Source of the DNA: Oopsacas minuta
Taxonomy: Eukaryota > Porifera > Hexactinellida > Lyssacinosida > Leucopsacidae
Assembly (NCBI GenBank): GCA_024704765.1
Contig: JAKMXF010000166.1
Location: 1-64,000 of the forward strand
Direction of reading: 5' to 3'
Length of the DNA stretch: 64,000 nt
This document shows, piece by piece, positions 42,671-54,435 of the stretch. A model generated the notes under the pieces. The model did not search any database. It was not told the origin of the DNA and saw only the letters and a list, made by a program, of their open reading frames with translations. A program made the position numbers and the translations under genes. Numbering within the stretch: the first letter of the stretch is position 1; each line of letters begins with the position of its first letter.

Positions 42671-43649
42671 ACTGAGTCAATTTTCAGGGGTGATTATACC
42701 ACGAATTTCCCTTTTTTCCCGTTTACCCGCCCCCCTCAAATTGATTGATTGCATTTTTCGATAGTTCTCTATCTTACGAAGTCGTGGTAAAAATTTTAGA
42801 GCTCTATCATAAATATTCTCTGAAGTATTTTAGATTTTGACTAGCATCTCCTAATTTTGGCCTCAAACCACTCGCCCATAAGGGTAGAGTATACCCAAAT
42901 AAACACACCTTTAGTAAAAATGATAAAATATGAAGTATTGCATAAATAGTACGTATATATTATGTTTATAGCATAATGTATAAATTTCATAGCCTTATAT
43001 TACATAGTTTTATGAAATTGCTCTCAAAAGTCAACTTTCCCCGTCCCTATGTATACCAGATTTTGGCATCCAGGTCGATGAATTGTCATGAATTGCCACT
43101 GTATGGATGAGTATCAACCATACGAAATTGTACTATATATGGACTATTTATGCATATATGTAATGCAATTTGTAAACTATTAGCAAGAAATGGCTATTAT
43201 TACATGCGAAAAGTATTGTTTCTTCTTACTCGATTTCCCTGGAAATTTTCAGCCGCCATTTTCCCATCTCTCAAAATGCATAACTCAACGGTTTTGGGGA
43301 GATCTCGTACCCATGAGAAAATTAAATTGAAAGGATATACATTATAGTTGAAGTTTTAGAATTATTAACCTCTAGGTCGGGTCAGACAGAATATTCTGAT
43401 ATCTTTGGTCCGACTGGATCACAAACAACACTCACCCAATATTCGGAACTTACATTTTAAGATATAACAAATATGTGTAACTAGGGAAGAAATTGTAAAT
43501 CCTAAAATCTTAACAAGTGAGGGGGGAGGAATGGCGACAAGTAAATAACTGGAGGTCGCCCGCCCTCTTAAAACGCCAATGTTTATATGTCAATCAACAT
43601 ATTAGTTTTTAGGAAAAATAAACACTTCTTAAATATTTTTTTCGTAATA
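42671..43649. other. Intergenic, no gene seen
   Basis: AT-rich, no recognised element. Confidence 0.4.
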
Positions 43650-43690
43650 TTCGTATTAACCGTGTTCGTGCTAACGAGGTTCTACTGTAT
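43650..43690. mobile_element. pogo-like MITE M2, 3' end only
   Basis: gtgctaacgaggttctactg followed by TA matches the right end of 20036-20119. Confidence 0.55.
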
Positions 43691-43747
43691 TCGTGTTTGT
43701 AGATGATCTTATTACAATTTGACTATAAAATGTCATTTCTTTTCCTT

Positions 43748-43995
43748 CTTAAGAACTCATTCAACCCATTCAACTCATTCAACTATTCAATTTGGCTACC
43801 GCAAACTCTTTCAACTCATTTAGAATTTTTCACATGAGTAGGTTCTACCAACTAATTTTAAGAAATGAGTTAGTTGAATAGACACATTTTGAGAAATCAC
43901 TTGGTTCTATCAACTCATTTTCTGTTTCTCCAACTTATTCAACTCGTTCACAAAATGAGTTGATTTTTGCCAACTCGAATTGAGTTGCCATTTGA
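43748..43995. repeat. Degenerate repeat of caactcatt words on both strands
   Basis: The words aactcatt or aatgagtt occur about ten times in 250 bp. The first part is head-to-tail, the later part inverted, so the block can fold on itself. Confidence 0.6.
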
Positions 43996-45900
43996 CAAGC
44001 CATACAAACTATCGGTTTGTCCATGATATTACATTTTGATGTCAGGGCTCAACCTGGAAACCTTCAAAATCGTGAAATTAGTAAAAAATCTCACGATTCT
44101 GTCGTTTGATGTGCAATTTAGTATTATTTTCTTTGAAAAGACCAGGGATTCTGCAGTATTTGTAGACCCGAAATCATGAGGCCCACGACGAGATCTTGAA
44201 AGTTGAGAGCCTTATGGTGTCACATTTCAGACAATTATGACGTAGACTATCATACTATATATTAGGATGCATCAGTTGCACCCTTTTGTTTCAAAACTCA
44301 CATCACTTACAATTATGTACATGTTACCTATACAGTGTTGATTTGCTATTTAAATTTGAATGGAATTCATATAGATTTAGTGGTTTGCATTTGAATTTTA
44401 TTATCCAAATCTTGTGAAAAATGAATCATGACTAGAGAGCTGAAATTTAGATTCAAGTATTATGGGGCTGATTTCTGTCGGCTAATCACAAATCTTGTAT
44501 TGTTCAAAAATAGAAGTGAAAATCGATAGGCAGGTGGTACTTATCAGATCTGCGGCGATCACAACCACTTAAACTAATATCTTAAAAAAGACCCAGGTGG
44601 GTAGTATAAAGTATTATTTGCTGAATTGAAACCACCCCCAAAGTACTCAAATCCAAGTTTTCAATTCTCTAGTCACGATTATACTACATTCTCCATCAAA
44701 TTTGGGTGAAAACCGGACTAAAAGCATTAAAACCACCATAATTCCAAAATTCAATCTCGTTACCCATAATTCCATATGAATTCCATAAAGAATTTACATG
44801 GTAAATCTATACAGTATATATAACATAATTAATAGTAAGCGATATGTGTTTTCAGCCTATAGGGGCAACTGAGGCGCCCTTCTATACATGGTCATTTTCA
44901 AAATTGGGTTATACTTGTCTGAGATATGAGATCAAATGTATCATCAAGGCAGAGATGTCGGAAGTGGGGGACGGGGGTACTCATCCCCCATGATCTAGAC
45001 AAAGGGGGATAATCCCCCCTATAATTGTGAGTGAGTATTAAAATATTTTCGAATATATTAGAACATTCTGCCAATTTAGGAGGGATATAATGTACAATAG
45101 TTTACACCTCGGATCGGCATTCTCGATACTTGTTTGAAAATAATTATAAACCAACTACGATGGGGTTTTCCCCTTGAGGGTATTATCTCCCCCTTCATAG
45201 TTTGAGTTGTGAAGTTTTCAATAGAAACCTCACACATCCTTTAATTGGTTGAAACCTGCTGGAATTATATCTTCATATTATCTAGTTGTATAATTGACAC
45301 CTCACATGCATAGTAATAATTTACTACTAACAACAAAGCTTGTTAAAAAGTAATTTTCCATTTGTTTCATGGCTGCTGATTACCAACCACACTAGTAGTA
45401 CATAAGCAATGAATATACTACAGTTTATATTTGCAAAAATTACAAATGTCCATAAATACTGAACACTGTGAAAGGAAGTTTGGAAGATTGTCAAAGCTCT
45501 AATTTAGAATATCTAGATTGCTAAATTGAGTGTTATTATTCATGCATTCATATCATTAAATCCTCCTATGAAATATCAGCTTCCCGCGTCCCTGTATCAG
45601 GGTATAGGAAATTGGACGTATAGAGCCTGCTTGCAAGAAGTTTTGAGGATATGAAGGTTATCAAGTTATGGATGAACATTTACCAAAATATATGCTATCC
45701 ATGGTCACTACAATGACTTTAGAATTTGTCAATTTATCATTACTATTTTTACATTTTGTGTGGAATTATCCTAGAACAAAATGTCTAAATTTTGTAGCTG
45801 TTAAAAGATTCTTTCTAGTCCGGACCTTGAATACCTAATTAATCCAATCATAGCATTCTATACCTAAGCATGGTGCGCTGAACTATCTTCGGGGTAGGGA
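43996..45900. other. Intergenic, no gene seen
   Basis: Contains weakly paired inverted segments near 44046-44210 and a G/C-run-rich block at 44955-45195 that looks transposon-derived. No coding frame. Confidence 0.4.
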
Positions 45901-45934
45901 TAAAATAGTTAATTAATATATTATTTACATAGAG

Positions 45935-46573
45935 CAGTGGTTCTCAACAGGTGTGCCTCAGAACGTTGTTATGTGTGCCACCAAATTTTCCCACCCACAG
46001 GGACATCGCCAGGATTTACCTAGGGGGGAGGGGGCAAAGAAATTACAAGGGGGAGGCACGAAGTTTCCAAAGGGCAGGACGATGGGCAAGGTGGTTTACG
46101 GTTTTAACAGGAGCATGCTCAGTGGCGGATCAATAAATTTTTAGTTGGGAAGAACCATCCAGCGGGGCAGTTGCGTCGTGTGGCTTTGATATATGGGGGC
46201 ACAAATTGAATCTGGCTATCAACAAGTTCTAGGTATTTCCTACCAGATTGAATTTGTGCACCCCAGATTTCCAAGCCAGGGCGTGTAACAATCGTAAGAT
46301 CCAAGAGCCAAACAATTGAAAGAAATAACGTTTGGTCTGCAATTGCCCCATAAAGTTGTTTTTTCTGGTCGAGTAATGTGTACCTCGGAGAATATTTGGG
46401 GCCCCCAGTCACATGTGCACGACGCTACTGCAGCTGGGGGTCTGGTGTGCTGTAGGTCTTCCAGTCGTGACGGGGCGTAGCCCTTGGACAATAAGCTATA
46501 ATAGCTACTACATTAATTACCTTTGTCGGTACGTGGCAGTTCACGTAGGTTTGAATCTTGAAACAATTTCTCA
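45935..46573. other. hAT-like end and unassigned repeat
   Basis: Begins cagtggttctcaacaggtgt, a hAT-type terminus. The matching other end was not found. The overlapping short frames on both strands here are not convincing. Confidence 0.35.
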
Positions 46574-46581
46574 ACTGCATA

Positions 46582-46972
46582 CAGGGCTGGGGGTAGTTAA
46601 TCGAATTTCGGTAGCGGTTAAAACCTTTTCGATAATAGCGGTTAACCGGTTAACCGCTGTAAGTATTGTTTAATACAATCAGTGAAGTTACGTGATTGAA
46701 ATTGATAATACCAATACACAGCTACTATATATGCAATCGTGATGCAATTTATCTAAAAAACAGTACTGAAATTTAGTAATACGGACCAAAAATGTAACAT
46801 CTCAAAAATACTTAACTAGCAGATTTCCTGTGTATATATTTTCTTCCCTCTTAAAACCTGAGGAATTATAAATATATGGTTGGAAATTATGCTATTCGAT
46901 TGAGTGAATATATTTTCCTAGAGAGTTAATTGGATAGTGCGGCGGTTAACCGGCTAACCGAATCCAGCCTTG
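46582..46972. mobile_element. hAT-type MITE, 391 bp
   Basis: Inverted ends cagggctgg…gcggttaaccggttaacc and ggttaaccggctaacc…ccagccttg. The 8-bp flanks actgcata and ctgcgtaa agree only if shifted by a base, so the target duplication is imperfect. Confidence 0.6.
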
Positions 46973-47056
46973 CTGCGTAATACACATTTGGTTTGATTAT
47001 TTTCCGATTAACTTTGCGTATATGAGTAAGATGGATATATTTCAGGGTTTTCCCCA

Positions 47057-47240
47057 GGAATGCGAGTGAAGCGAGCCGAAAATTTCCAGTTTGCAATTTA
47101 AGCTAGGTTGTCCGGGCATTGCACCCTATGTCCCCCCCGTGGCGACGTCCCTGCCCCCACATGGTAAATTCTTGCCTCGGGAATGCCCTTGGCTCAAATT
47201 GCAAACTGTAAAATTTCTACTCGTTTCGCTCGCCACCTAC
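47057..47240. repeat. Inverted repeat, ~45-bp arms
   Basis: gcgagtgaagcgagc…agtttgcaattt and aaattgcaaact…gctcgc pair around a C-rich centre. Probably a MITE or a Helitron-type end pair. Confidence 0.6.
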
Positions 47241-47674
47241 CCTCTATATTATCTAATCTTACCCAAATATCAGGGGTATATCTTGTATTAATAAGCGGAC
47301 CCAAGTATTATTTTGAATATTACCCTGTGCAATTGATCCATCATATTTACATCGGTAAATAATCCAAAGCAATCTGTTTCGCGCAGTTATGAGAAAATAT
47401 TCAAACCTACTCCACACAGTAGAAAGTTAATTAATGCGGCAGCGATTATAGCTTGTTGTCCAGCGGCTTGGGCCGACTCCCCCACCTTACAGTCTGTATA
47501 CTTAGGTTTGCAAATACGCAGAATTCAAATGACATTTAATATACCCTAAATCTTACAGTTTTACTGTATTCGCCCCTCAAGAATGGACCAGATTAAGTTA
47601 GAAACTTGTATATATATATGTCTGGTTTTCTTCTATGGTATTATTATACAATTCTGTCTAACCTGAAACCTGAG

Positions 47675-49663
47675 ATGGACAAACATTCTTCTTACTTTTT
47701 TTCTTCTAAGGATAATTTATTGAATTTACTACCCGAATTATCTGAAGACACTTTAGTTGAATCAAAACCAAACAAAAATTCAGATGAAACAATTTATTAC
47801 TCTCAAGTGCAACCTGTCCAAAATACATCTGATATATTAAATAAATTCACTGTGAATAGTCAAACCGGTGCAGATAGTAAACGCAAAAGGAATAAATCAC
47901 GGAAAATACCTCTAATAGAATCAACTGCTTATCAATCGTCACCTGTCCTTCCCGCCCGATATCGTCCCAACAGTCTTCAACACAGCATTAGCAATGATGA
48001 CATACTCAAGTCTATCGATTCAGTACAGAATGTTACAGCGAACTTGCATTACTCAAGTAAAAATCAAATCCTAACTCTTCCAAGAAGTTTTAGCAGTCAA
48101 CCTGAAACTAGTCAATTGAAAAATAGTTGTTTTAGTGATTCAGATTATTCGATTGATGAAAATTTAGGTCCCCCTGTTCCTCCAAAGGGTTCTAACTCAA
48201 AATTATCATCAACCCTCCCATATCGTGGCAAAGGATATTCTTCAGGTTTAACGAGTATTGAACGTCATAATATCAATTCCAATCCTGTTGATTATTTTGA
48301 ATCGACTAGTCTTTCAAAATTACTCATAGAAGTTAAATTGCCTATTGTAGTAAAATTGGTAAAAGGATATTGTGTAGATGATGATGACAATGATGATGAT
48401 CATGACGAAACAAAAGGAAAATCTACTTTAACGGAGGGTGATCAACTAATGATATTAAATCTTTGTTCAAATGATTGTGCTAAAATCTACTTATCTGAAG
48501 AATCTAAAACTATTTCTATTCCATCAAATAGCGAATGTAAGTTTCATTTGATGTCTGCAATAGCATATTTTGATGACAATAACAGAATAACTGTCGAAGA
48601 TCTTATCAACCGGCAATGTTTTTCAGGAAGACTGCGTGTTACTCATGGTTTTACTCATCCCCAAATAGGATTAATCGAGTGTAATACTCTCATTTCCTTA
48701 GTAAATTATGATCCTATCACCAAATCAATAGTTGCAAAGAATCACCAAGGTTGTAAATTTAATCTTTCGACAGAATGTTTTGGAGAGTTTAGTACACACC
48801 TTATCGAGGAACCTTCGAAAGTTCAAAATCATCTAAACATATGCGTCTTTCCTCAACGAGTTATTATCGTAGGGGATTTTATTACTGGTTTTATGAAGCA
48901 ATACATTGATGCAAAGGTTGGATTTATTGAACATTATGGGAAAGAAGATTTTCTATTTTGTAAGGAATTGGTTACTATTGAGGGTTCTTTAATACCTGGA
49001 AAATCTTGGATATTGCCAATTGACGATGAAATTTGGGTAGAGAGAATTGAGGAGATTAAAGTTTTTGAGCATGGATATGATGTATTAAATCCTGACTGGG
49101 ATTATACTAAATTTGATAGTAGAATGAAAATTAAGGACCCGAAGCAAAGATTTTATGAGAAAGAAATAAGTGATCTTAAAATCCTGAGGAAAAGATTGGA
49201 ATTTAAAATATCAAACATCCAAAAAGAACTTAAAAACACTAAATTACATGCTGATGAGACTATTGCTACCCTAAGAGCCGAAAATTTTAGATTATCAAAG
49301 GAATTGGGTGGATCAAAAGAAAAGGTTCAAGGCGAAATCCCATCTCTTTCAAATGAAAATACTATCACCACATATTCATGTATGTCTCCCCAAGTACTAG
49401 GTTTGCATCAACAATCTACAACATTTGCTGATGTTCTAATTATGAAACCGAAACAAATAGGTAAATTGTTACAACAACTTAACTTGACTCCTTATGTTGA
49501 AATATTTGATAAAGAAAAAATTAACGGTGATTTCTTTTTATTACTGGAAGAATCCGACCTTATTGACCTCAATATATCAAAAAGGTTAGATCGGAAGAAG
49601 TTACTAAGGGTTAAAGATTTGTTGACTGCAGGAGAGGACATTTCTAATTATCTCAACAATTAA
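47675..49663 (+). CDS. CABIT / coiled-coil / SAM-domain adaptor (GAREM-like)
   Basis: 662 residues from the ATG at 47675. An ATG at 47618 would add 19 hydrophobic residues that look like read-through of the upstream ctaac/pyrimidine region, so I prefer the inner start. Residues 1-210 are low-complexity, with tyrosine motifs (TIYYSQV) and PPVPPKG (~166), a likely SH3-binding site. A CABIT-like module spans ~213-457 (LPIVVKLVKGY, LTEGDQLMILN, IPSNSECKFHLM; second half IECNTLISLVNYD), with an Asp-rich insert. A coiled coil is at ~488-545 (EISDLKILRKRLEFKISNIQ…). A SAM domain ends the protein (~587-658: IGKLLQQLNLTPYVEIFDKE, LDRKKLLRVKDLL). CABIT plus C-terminal SAM is the GAREM layout; GAREM links receptor tyrosine kinases and Grb2 to ERK. 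The coiled coil is unusual. Family fit is good, orthology uncertain. Confidence 0.78.
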   Translation: MDKHSSYFFSSKDNLLNLLPELSEDTLVESKPNKNSDETIYYSQVQPVQNTSDILNKFTVNSQTGADSKRKRNKSRKIPLIESTAYQSSPVLPARYRPNSLQHSISNDDILKSIDSVQNVTANLHYSSKNQILTLPRSFSSQPETSQLKNSCFSDSDYSIDENLGPPVPPKGSNSKLSSTLPYRGKGYSSGLTSIERHNINSNPVDYFESTSLSKLLIEVKLPIVVKLVKGYCVDDDDNDDDHDETKGKSTLTEGDQLMILNLCSNDCAKIYLSEESKTISIPSNSECKFHLMSAIAYFDDNNRITVEDLINRQCFSGRLRVTHGFTHPQIGLIECNTLISLVNYDPITKSIVAKNHQGCKFNLSTECFGEFSTHLIEEPSKVQNHLNICVFPQRVIIVGDFITGFMKQYIDAKVGFIEHYGKEDFLFCKELVTIEGSLIPGKSWILPIDDEIWVERIEEIKVFEHGYDVLNPDWDYTKFDSRMKIKDPKQRFYEKEISDLKILRKRLEFKISNIQKELKNTKLHADETIATLRAENFRLSKELGGSKEKVQGEIPSLSNENTITTYSCMSPQVLGLHQQSTTFADVLIMKPKQIGKLLQQLNLTPYVEIFDKEKINGDFFLLLEESDLIDLNISKRLDRKKLLRVKDLLTAGEDISNYLNN

Positions 49664-50469
49664 ATTAATTACATTAAATTTTTCTAGTATATATAGTATC
49701 CTCATGTATTGAAATATTCAATCTCGGATTTTGCGATGATTTTGGTGTTTGGCCTGTAATAGAATTATCAATTTGGAATGTTTGAGTCCTACGTTTGAGT
49801 ATGCGAAGGTATTCGATACAAACTTATACTCTTTGTTTTTCACCAGGGACTTGCCAACTAAATGCGGCCGGTAGCTACAGTCCATATTGTATTTCGTAGT
49901 TAATCATATTTATTGTAGTACTCATTAATGCGACTTTATGTGACAGGTTTGGCATTTTGTTAATACGGTATTGGGCAGTTTTTAGTGAGTATCACATCGG
50001 TTCTAATTTATCCTTCTGATTAGGATTTTTTAATCTCAATAACCGGGGTAGTGCTTCAACTAATATTTGGCAGGGCTCTAATATGTGAGCGATTTTTTCC
50101 ATGTCTTCCAAGTCCAATTAACATTAATATTAAAAAACATAAATTTTTATTCACAAATTTTGGGATTATTGGATTTGCGGAAATTTTAGGTTTTATTATC
50201 CATGGTCCATCCAAATTCCATTTAATGGCCTTCTGTGGTAATATTGGAGCTGCTACGTCGCTTTGGATAGTAATCTGGGCATTTCGCGCCTTGAGTATTA
50301 TATAATTTTCCAATTTTTCGAAATTTGGATAATTTTGATTTTCTACAATCATGATTAGGGCTTTCTATCTCGGACATACTTTATAATCACGGATCCCGGG
50401 TTTTCGGGATTAGGGAATCAACACTCAAGGATCTCCAATAAACGGGGGTCTCCGTTTATTTATTTTTAA
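49664..50469. other. Intergenic, no gene seen
   Basis: Two overlapping opposite-strand frames at 50051-50352 have no recognisable features. Confidence 0.4.
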
Positions 50470-50471
50470 TA

Positions 50472-50624
50472 CAGTAAAACCTCCAAAAGTGAACATCTCC
50501 AAAATATGAGCAGCTTTCTCTTCCCAAATGTTTTCAATTGCTAAACACAAGTCATAAAAAGTGAATATCTCATATGTGGACAATTAGGCTGTTCCAGGGT
50601 GTTCACTTCCTAAAGGTTTTACTA
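50472..50624. mobile_element. TA-flanked MITE, 153 bp
   Basis: Ends cagtaaaacctccaaaagtg and …cctaaaggttttacta, TA outside. The internal 'gtgaacatctcc/gtgaatatctc' repeats are typical of pogo-like MITEs. Confidence 0.7.
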
Positions 50625-50650
50625 TAATACTAAATAATGAATTAATGATA

Positions 50651-51022
50651 CAATAGATCACGGGTATAAGAACCTTAACTTGATTACTGAATCTTATGTC
50701 TTCACTCCATGGTTTTAAGCGCATGCTGGATATACGAACTTTTTACTGGAAAACGCTTAATACACCCCAATATATTTTATACCGGTTATAAGAACACTCT
50801 TAGAGTAAACATCTAGTTAGTTCTTATTATCGATATGTTTATAGAATTGGCATAAATTATAAAGTCTAGTAGATATGAGAACTGACTTCTATAATATTAA
50901 TCCTACATCCGAATCTGTTTAGATGAAGTGTTTTTATAACGGGCCCCCACAATTTACTACATTCTGGTTATAAGAACATTATGTCCAGTTCCCGACGACG
51001 TTCTCATAACAGGCATCCACTG
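50651..51022. mobile_element. TA-flanked MITE, ~370 bp
   Basis: Imperfect ends caatagatcacgggtataag and …ctcataacaggcatccactg with TA outside. Subterminal 'gttataagaac' repeats. Confidence 0.6.
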
Positions 51023-51329
51023 TATTATATGTATCAGTCGTAAACCTTTATCATATTCTTTATACTAATTAACAATTATCTGAAACAAAATACTCATGTG
51101 ATTATTTTATATTATTTCTAATTAGACAGAGAGTATTTAAACTTTTGTCACTAAGTGAACTTCTAAATTTGCTGCAAAGATATGCACTTGATAGGAAAAT
51201 CCTTTCCGATTCTACAGAAGTAGGCTATACAATAAGCATCATACGATAAACCTTCTCTAGTAAGATACCTCTTTCTCCTGTTTGTTCAGCAATGTTTAGT
51301 TCATTTTCAAGGAAGATGATAGAGATTCA

Positions 51330-52460
51330 TCAGATGTTTGTTGTTTTTGGGATACTTGAAACGAAGCATCGATTGCTAATTGTAATTTCATTACCACGGG
51401 AAGAGTATCTGTTTCCTGACTTTCTGAACGAATTAGGTATCATCATATCATCTACATTATTTACTTTTGTAACCTTATTTGTATCTACTCTGGATAATAG
51501 CCTATAACAGAATGTTCGCAGAATTCCTTTTTTTTTCAAGCTTCGGCATCGGATAGTGTAAGTATGCCATGATCTCTGAAACCTCAATGTAGCGTTCTTG
51601 AACACTCCTTTGGTAATTACACAAATAATTCTAATATTGTATTCTGTAGCAGGATACGTTTGGATCTCATCAAATAACAACTTTATCGTTGCCTCACCAG
51701 TATTGAGAGTTGCCTGTCTTCTGCACAATGCCACCATTGCTAACTTAATTGGGTCCAATGCTTGTACGATTTTGTCAATTTGTTGAAACTCCTCGTCGTT
51801 TAACTAATGTCAATATTAAGCTCAAGTAAAGCCTTGTGAACTAGAATCCTTAACTTAACAATTCTCTCTAACATGTTCAATAGAGTGCATCAACAAGTCG
51901 TGCAATCAAGTATCAGCTGCAATCCATTAAGATGTTTCCCTTTTACATCAGTCTGTAAATTTCATTCTTTCGAGCGGACCGTTTGAAGAGTTTTACAACT
52001 ATACGAACTTTATTACTATTTCGCCAATGCTAACATTCACCATTAGGCATTGTCTTGCTCTACTATAGCTAATCCATTTGTATCTTCCAATTCAGACAAT
52101 ATTTCATCTTCATCACACTCTTGAATTTCACTTGAATAGTTAGAACTAATCTCAGATTGTGTGGTTTGTTCTGATAAAAGATATCATAGATTACCAACTG
52201 AAGGCCGTGAGCGTAGCACAATTGATGAAGTGTTAGTAATAATCGTCCAAGAGATTCTAAAGTCCTGTGAAGTAATAAATACTGGAAGAGAGTGTAGCAT
52301 ACCGTCACCCTTTTTAATACTGCCGAGAGAGTTGTATCGTTGGTATATTTGTCGATAGTATAAATTTTAGTACGTTTTGTTTGAGAGTCGTTTTCTAGAG
52401 TTTCGGTATTTTTACGCTCTGGGAGTATATCGATTTGATGCGTTGATTTTAGATACACGT
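51330..52460 (-). pseudogene. hAT transposase fragment, lineage 4
   Basis: On the minus strand, in order: LESLGRLLLTLHQLCYAHGL (52250-52180), a conserved hAT block before a frameshift; MLERIVKLRILVHKALLELN (~51870-51810); FQQIDKIVQALDPIKLAMVA followed by LCRRQATLNTGEATIKLLFDE (51790-51660). The order agrees with the region between the catalytic core and the C-terminal dimerisation part. The N- and C-termini are missing, and there are stops and shifts. Confidence 0.65.
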
Positions 52461-53369
52461 GTGATCCTTTTGTAGAAACACCATCACACTTAAATTCCCA
52501 ACCTTTTTACCCCAGTGACCCTGATGCTTAGAATTGAGGAGATTCTACCCCTTGTTTCTATTGACTCTTTAGTTCCTTTTGGGACACAGTTTCCTGGGCC
52601 ACTATGTCACTATATTTGTGGATCAATACTACAATGATTGGAAATCTGTACTGTAACTAATATTCCATATCATAAACATGTGGATTTACTTAATTATGAT
52701 CACTTCATTAATAATTGCCCCAGGATTTTGCATACCCGGGGGCCAAGATTTCAGACCCGTGGCAAAATCATATTATATAATGGGCAGTGATGGTCTGAGG
52801 ATCTGTTAAACCCGTGCCGGGCCGGGCCAGGGTTATCAAATATTTACTATAATTTTTGCGTCCAGGGATTCCCAGAACAAGTACTTTCCTAGTATATATT
52901 GTTGAATGACATAGATGAACATCTTTTTGTTGATTTATAGCGAACAAAATAGTTTAGAATTCAGCTCATATAATTGTAAATGTGTCAGGGAATATATTCG
53001 TATATGATGACAGAATTGAATTTCTAGTCGAACGAGCGAGAAACATTTTCAGAAGTCCAGGGATTTACACAAAGTATAGGAGAAATTTGGGCTCCATCCA
53101 GGGATTGATGTGACAAAGGTGGAGGGTATGCCGGCAGTTGCGCCGCCCAAATAGTTTACATAGGGGCTAGGCCGTGCGTATACACTCTTGCTATGCTCAA
53201 TTCGCCTCCTACAATTTTCCTAGAATTTATATACTGTGCTTGCATAAGTGTATCAAATGACCCCTAAGGAATGCCATAGCGACCCTAAAGTTTGGAACCA
53301 CTGATATGGGGAATAACATATCCTTCTGCTGACGATATAGGAAAAGTAAACAATCAAATTGTGTAATCG
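52461..53369. other. Intergenic, no gene seen
   Basis: A GC-rich block near 52735-52840 (cccgtgccgggccgggcc) and a hAT-like terminus ttggaaccactg at 53292-53303 suggest eroded transposons. Confidence 0.4.
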
Positions 53370-53771
53370 AGTATGCTGATTCTGAATTTCGCATTTTCAA
53401 GTTTCTCATATGTAAACTTATTGTTATTTTTATGAAAATAAAGTGGAAGAATAGTTCAAATCTTAAAATATACGTAGAGACTTGCTCTTAACGGCTATAG
53501 ATGGGTATCAAAGGATACAGAATCCGATGTTCATATATTAAAGTTTCTCGTGTAAATTCTTTGTTTTTTTAATGAATATATAGGAAACATATAGTTGAAA
53601 TATGAATTTAATTATTCAATTTTGCAATTTTATACTTTGCTAAATTCGTGGCACGAAGCCAAGTACCATGCAAACACAGAATTCGCAAGCCGCGCAGCGC
53701 GAACAAGCGAAGCCACTCGTATATATTTCTGCATACATACACATAGATTAATTGAGTTTGAATAATATAGA
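53370..53771 (-). mobile_element. Helitron-like repeat
   Basis: Starts at 53771 on the minus strand (TCTATATTATTCAAAC) and contains the shared body plus a GC-rich hairpin region at 53685-53715. Confidence 0.45.
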
Positions 53772-54304
53772 TGTTTGCAGCCTTTCCCACAGTATTTTTG
53801 GAAAGCGCTTATTTTTGGGATTGAGGGGGCCTCTGTCGCTTATACATGTACTAAACCTATGCACAGAATCTTTATTTTAACGCAGCTAGATATTCTAAGC
53901 ACGTTATTCAGCGGAGAAAGCGTGTTAATTGACGCGCTTTGGGCGAAACACTGGATGTGTGTTTATATGTGTGAACTACTGCTCAGCCAATATACATGAT
54001 AGAAGTTTGAATCACAGGTACCCCTCAATGTGACAAATGTCCTGACGTCAGGATTCTGACCAAAAGCTAACTCATCATGGAATTATTCCGTCATCATGAC
54101 TGTGCAAAAACATCAATAGCATCTCCAGCGTCACCACATAAGGCCATTGAATGTAATTTGGATAGACCCTTGATAATAATATATTAAAATTTTAACTATT
54201 TCATGAATTCGAGGCACATAGTGGCGTGTATATTCTGTCGCGTAGCGACCAATAACACTATAAAATTTTGCTATTTAATTCTTAAGCTCACCTGGAGCAC
54301 TCAG
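53772..54304. other. Intergenic, no gene seen
   Basis: No convincing frame. Confidence 0.4.
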
Positions 54305-54342
54305 CTGCGGCGCAGCAACCTAGCAAGCGAAGCGCGCTAGTT
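54305..54342 (+). mobile_element. Helitron-like 3' terminus
   Basis: gcagcaacctagcaagcgaa leads into gcgcgctag|t: a hairpin followed by CTAG and T. Confidence 0.5.
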
Positions 54343-54435
54343 TGTATTATTCCTACACATTTAGATTTCTAGTATTACAATGATTTGCTGAAATTTTACT
54401 TGATGGTAAATAGAGATCCCTAAGACGTCATCAGC

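Noticed and set aside
43748-43995. CRISPR-like array.
   Set aside because: The words are short, on both strands, with no uniform spacers, and the genome is eukaryotic.
46119-46491. Two overlapping minus-strand frames of 83-97 codons.
   Set aside because: Repeat-derived region, no family features, mutually exclusive frames.
51330-51758. 142-codon frame as a host gene.
   Set aside because: Its start (DPIKLAMVALCRR) is a hAT transposase block; the rest is frameshifted debris.
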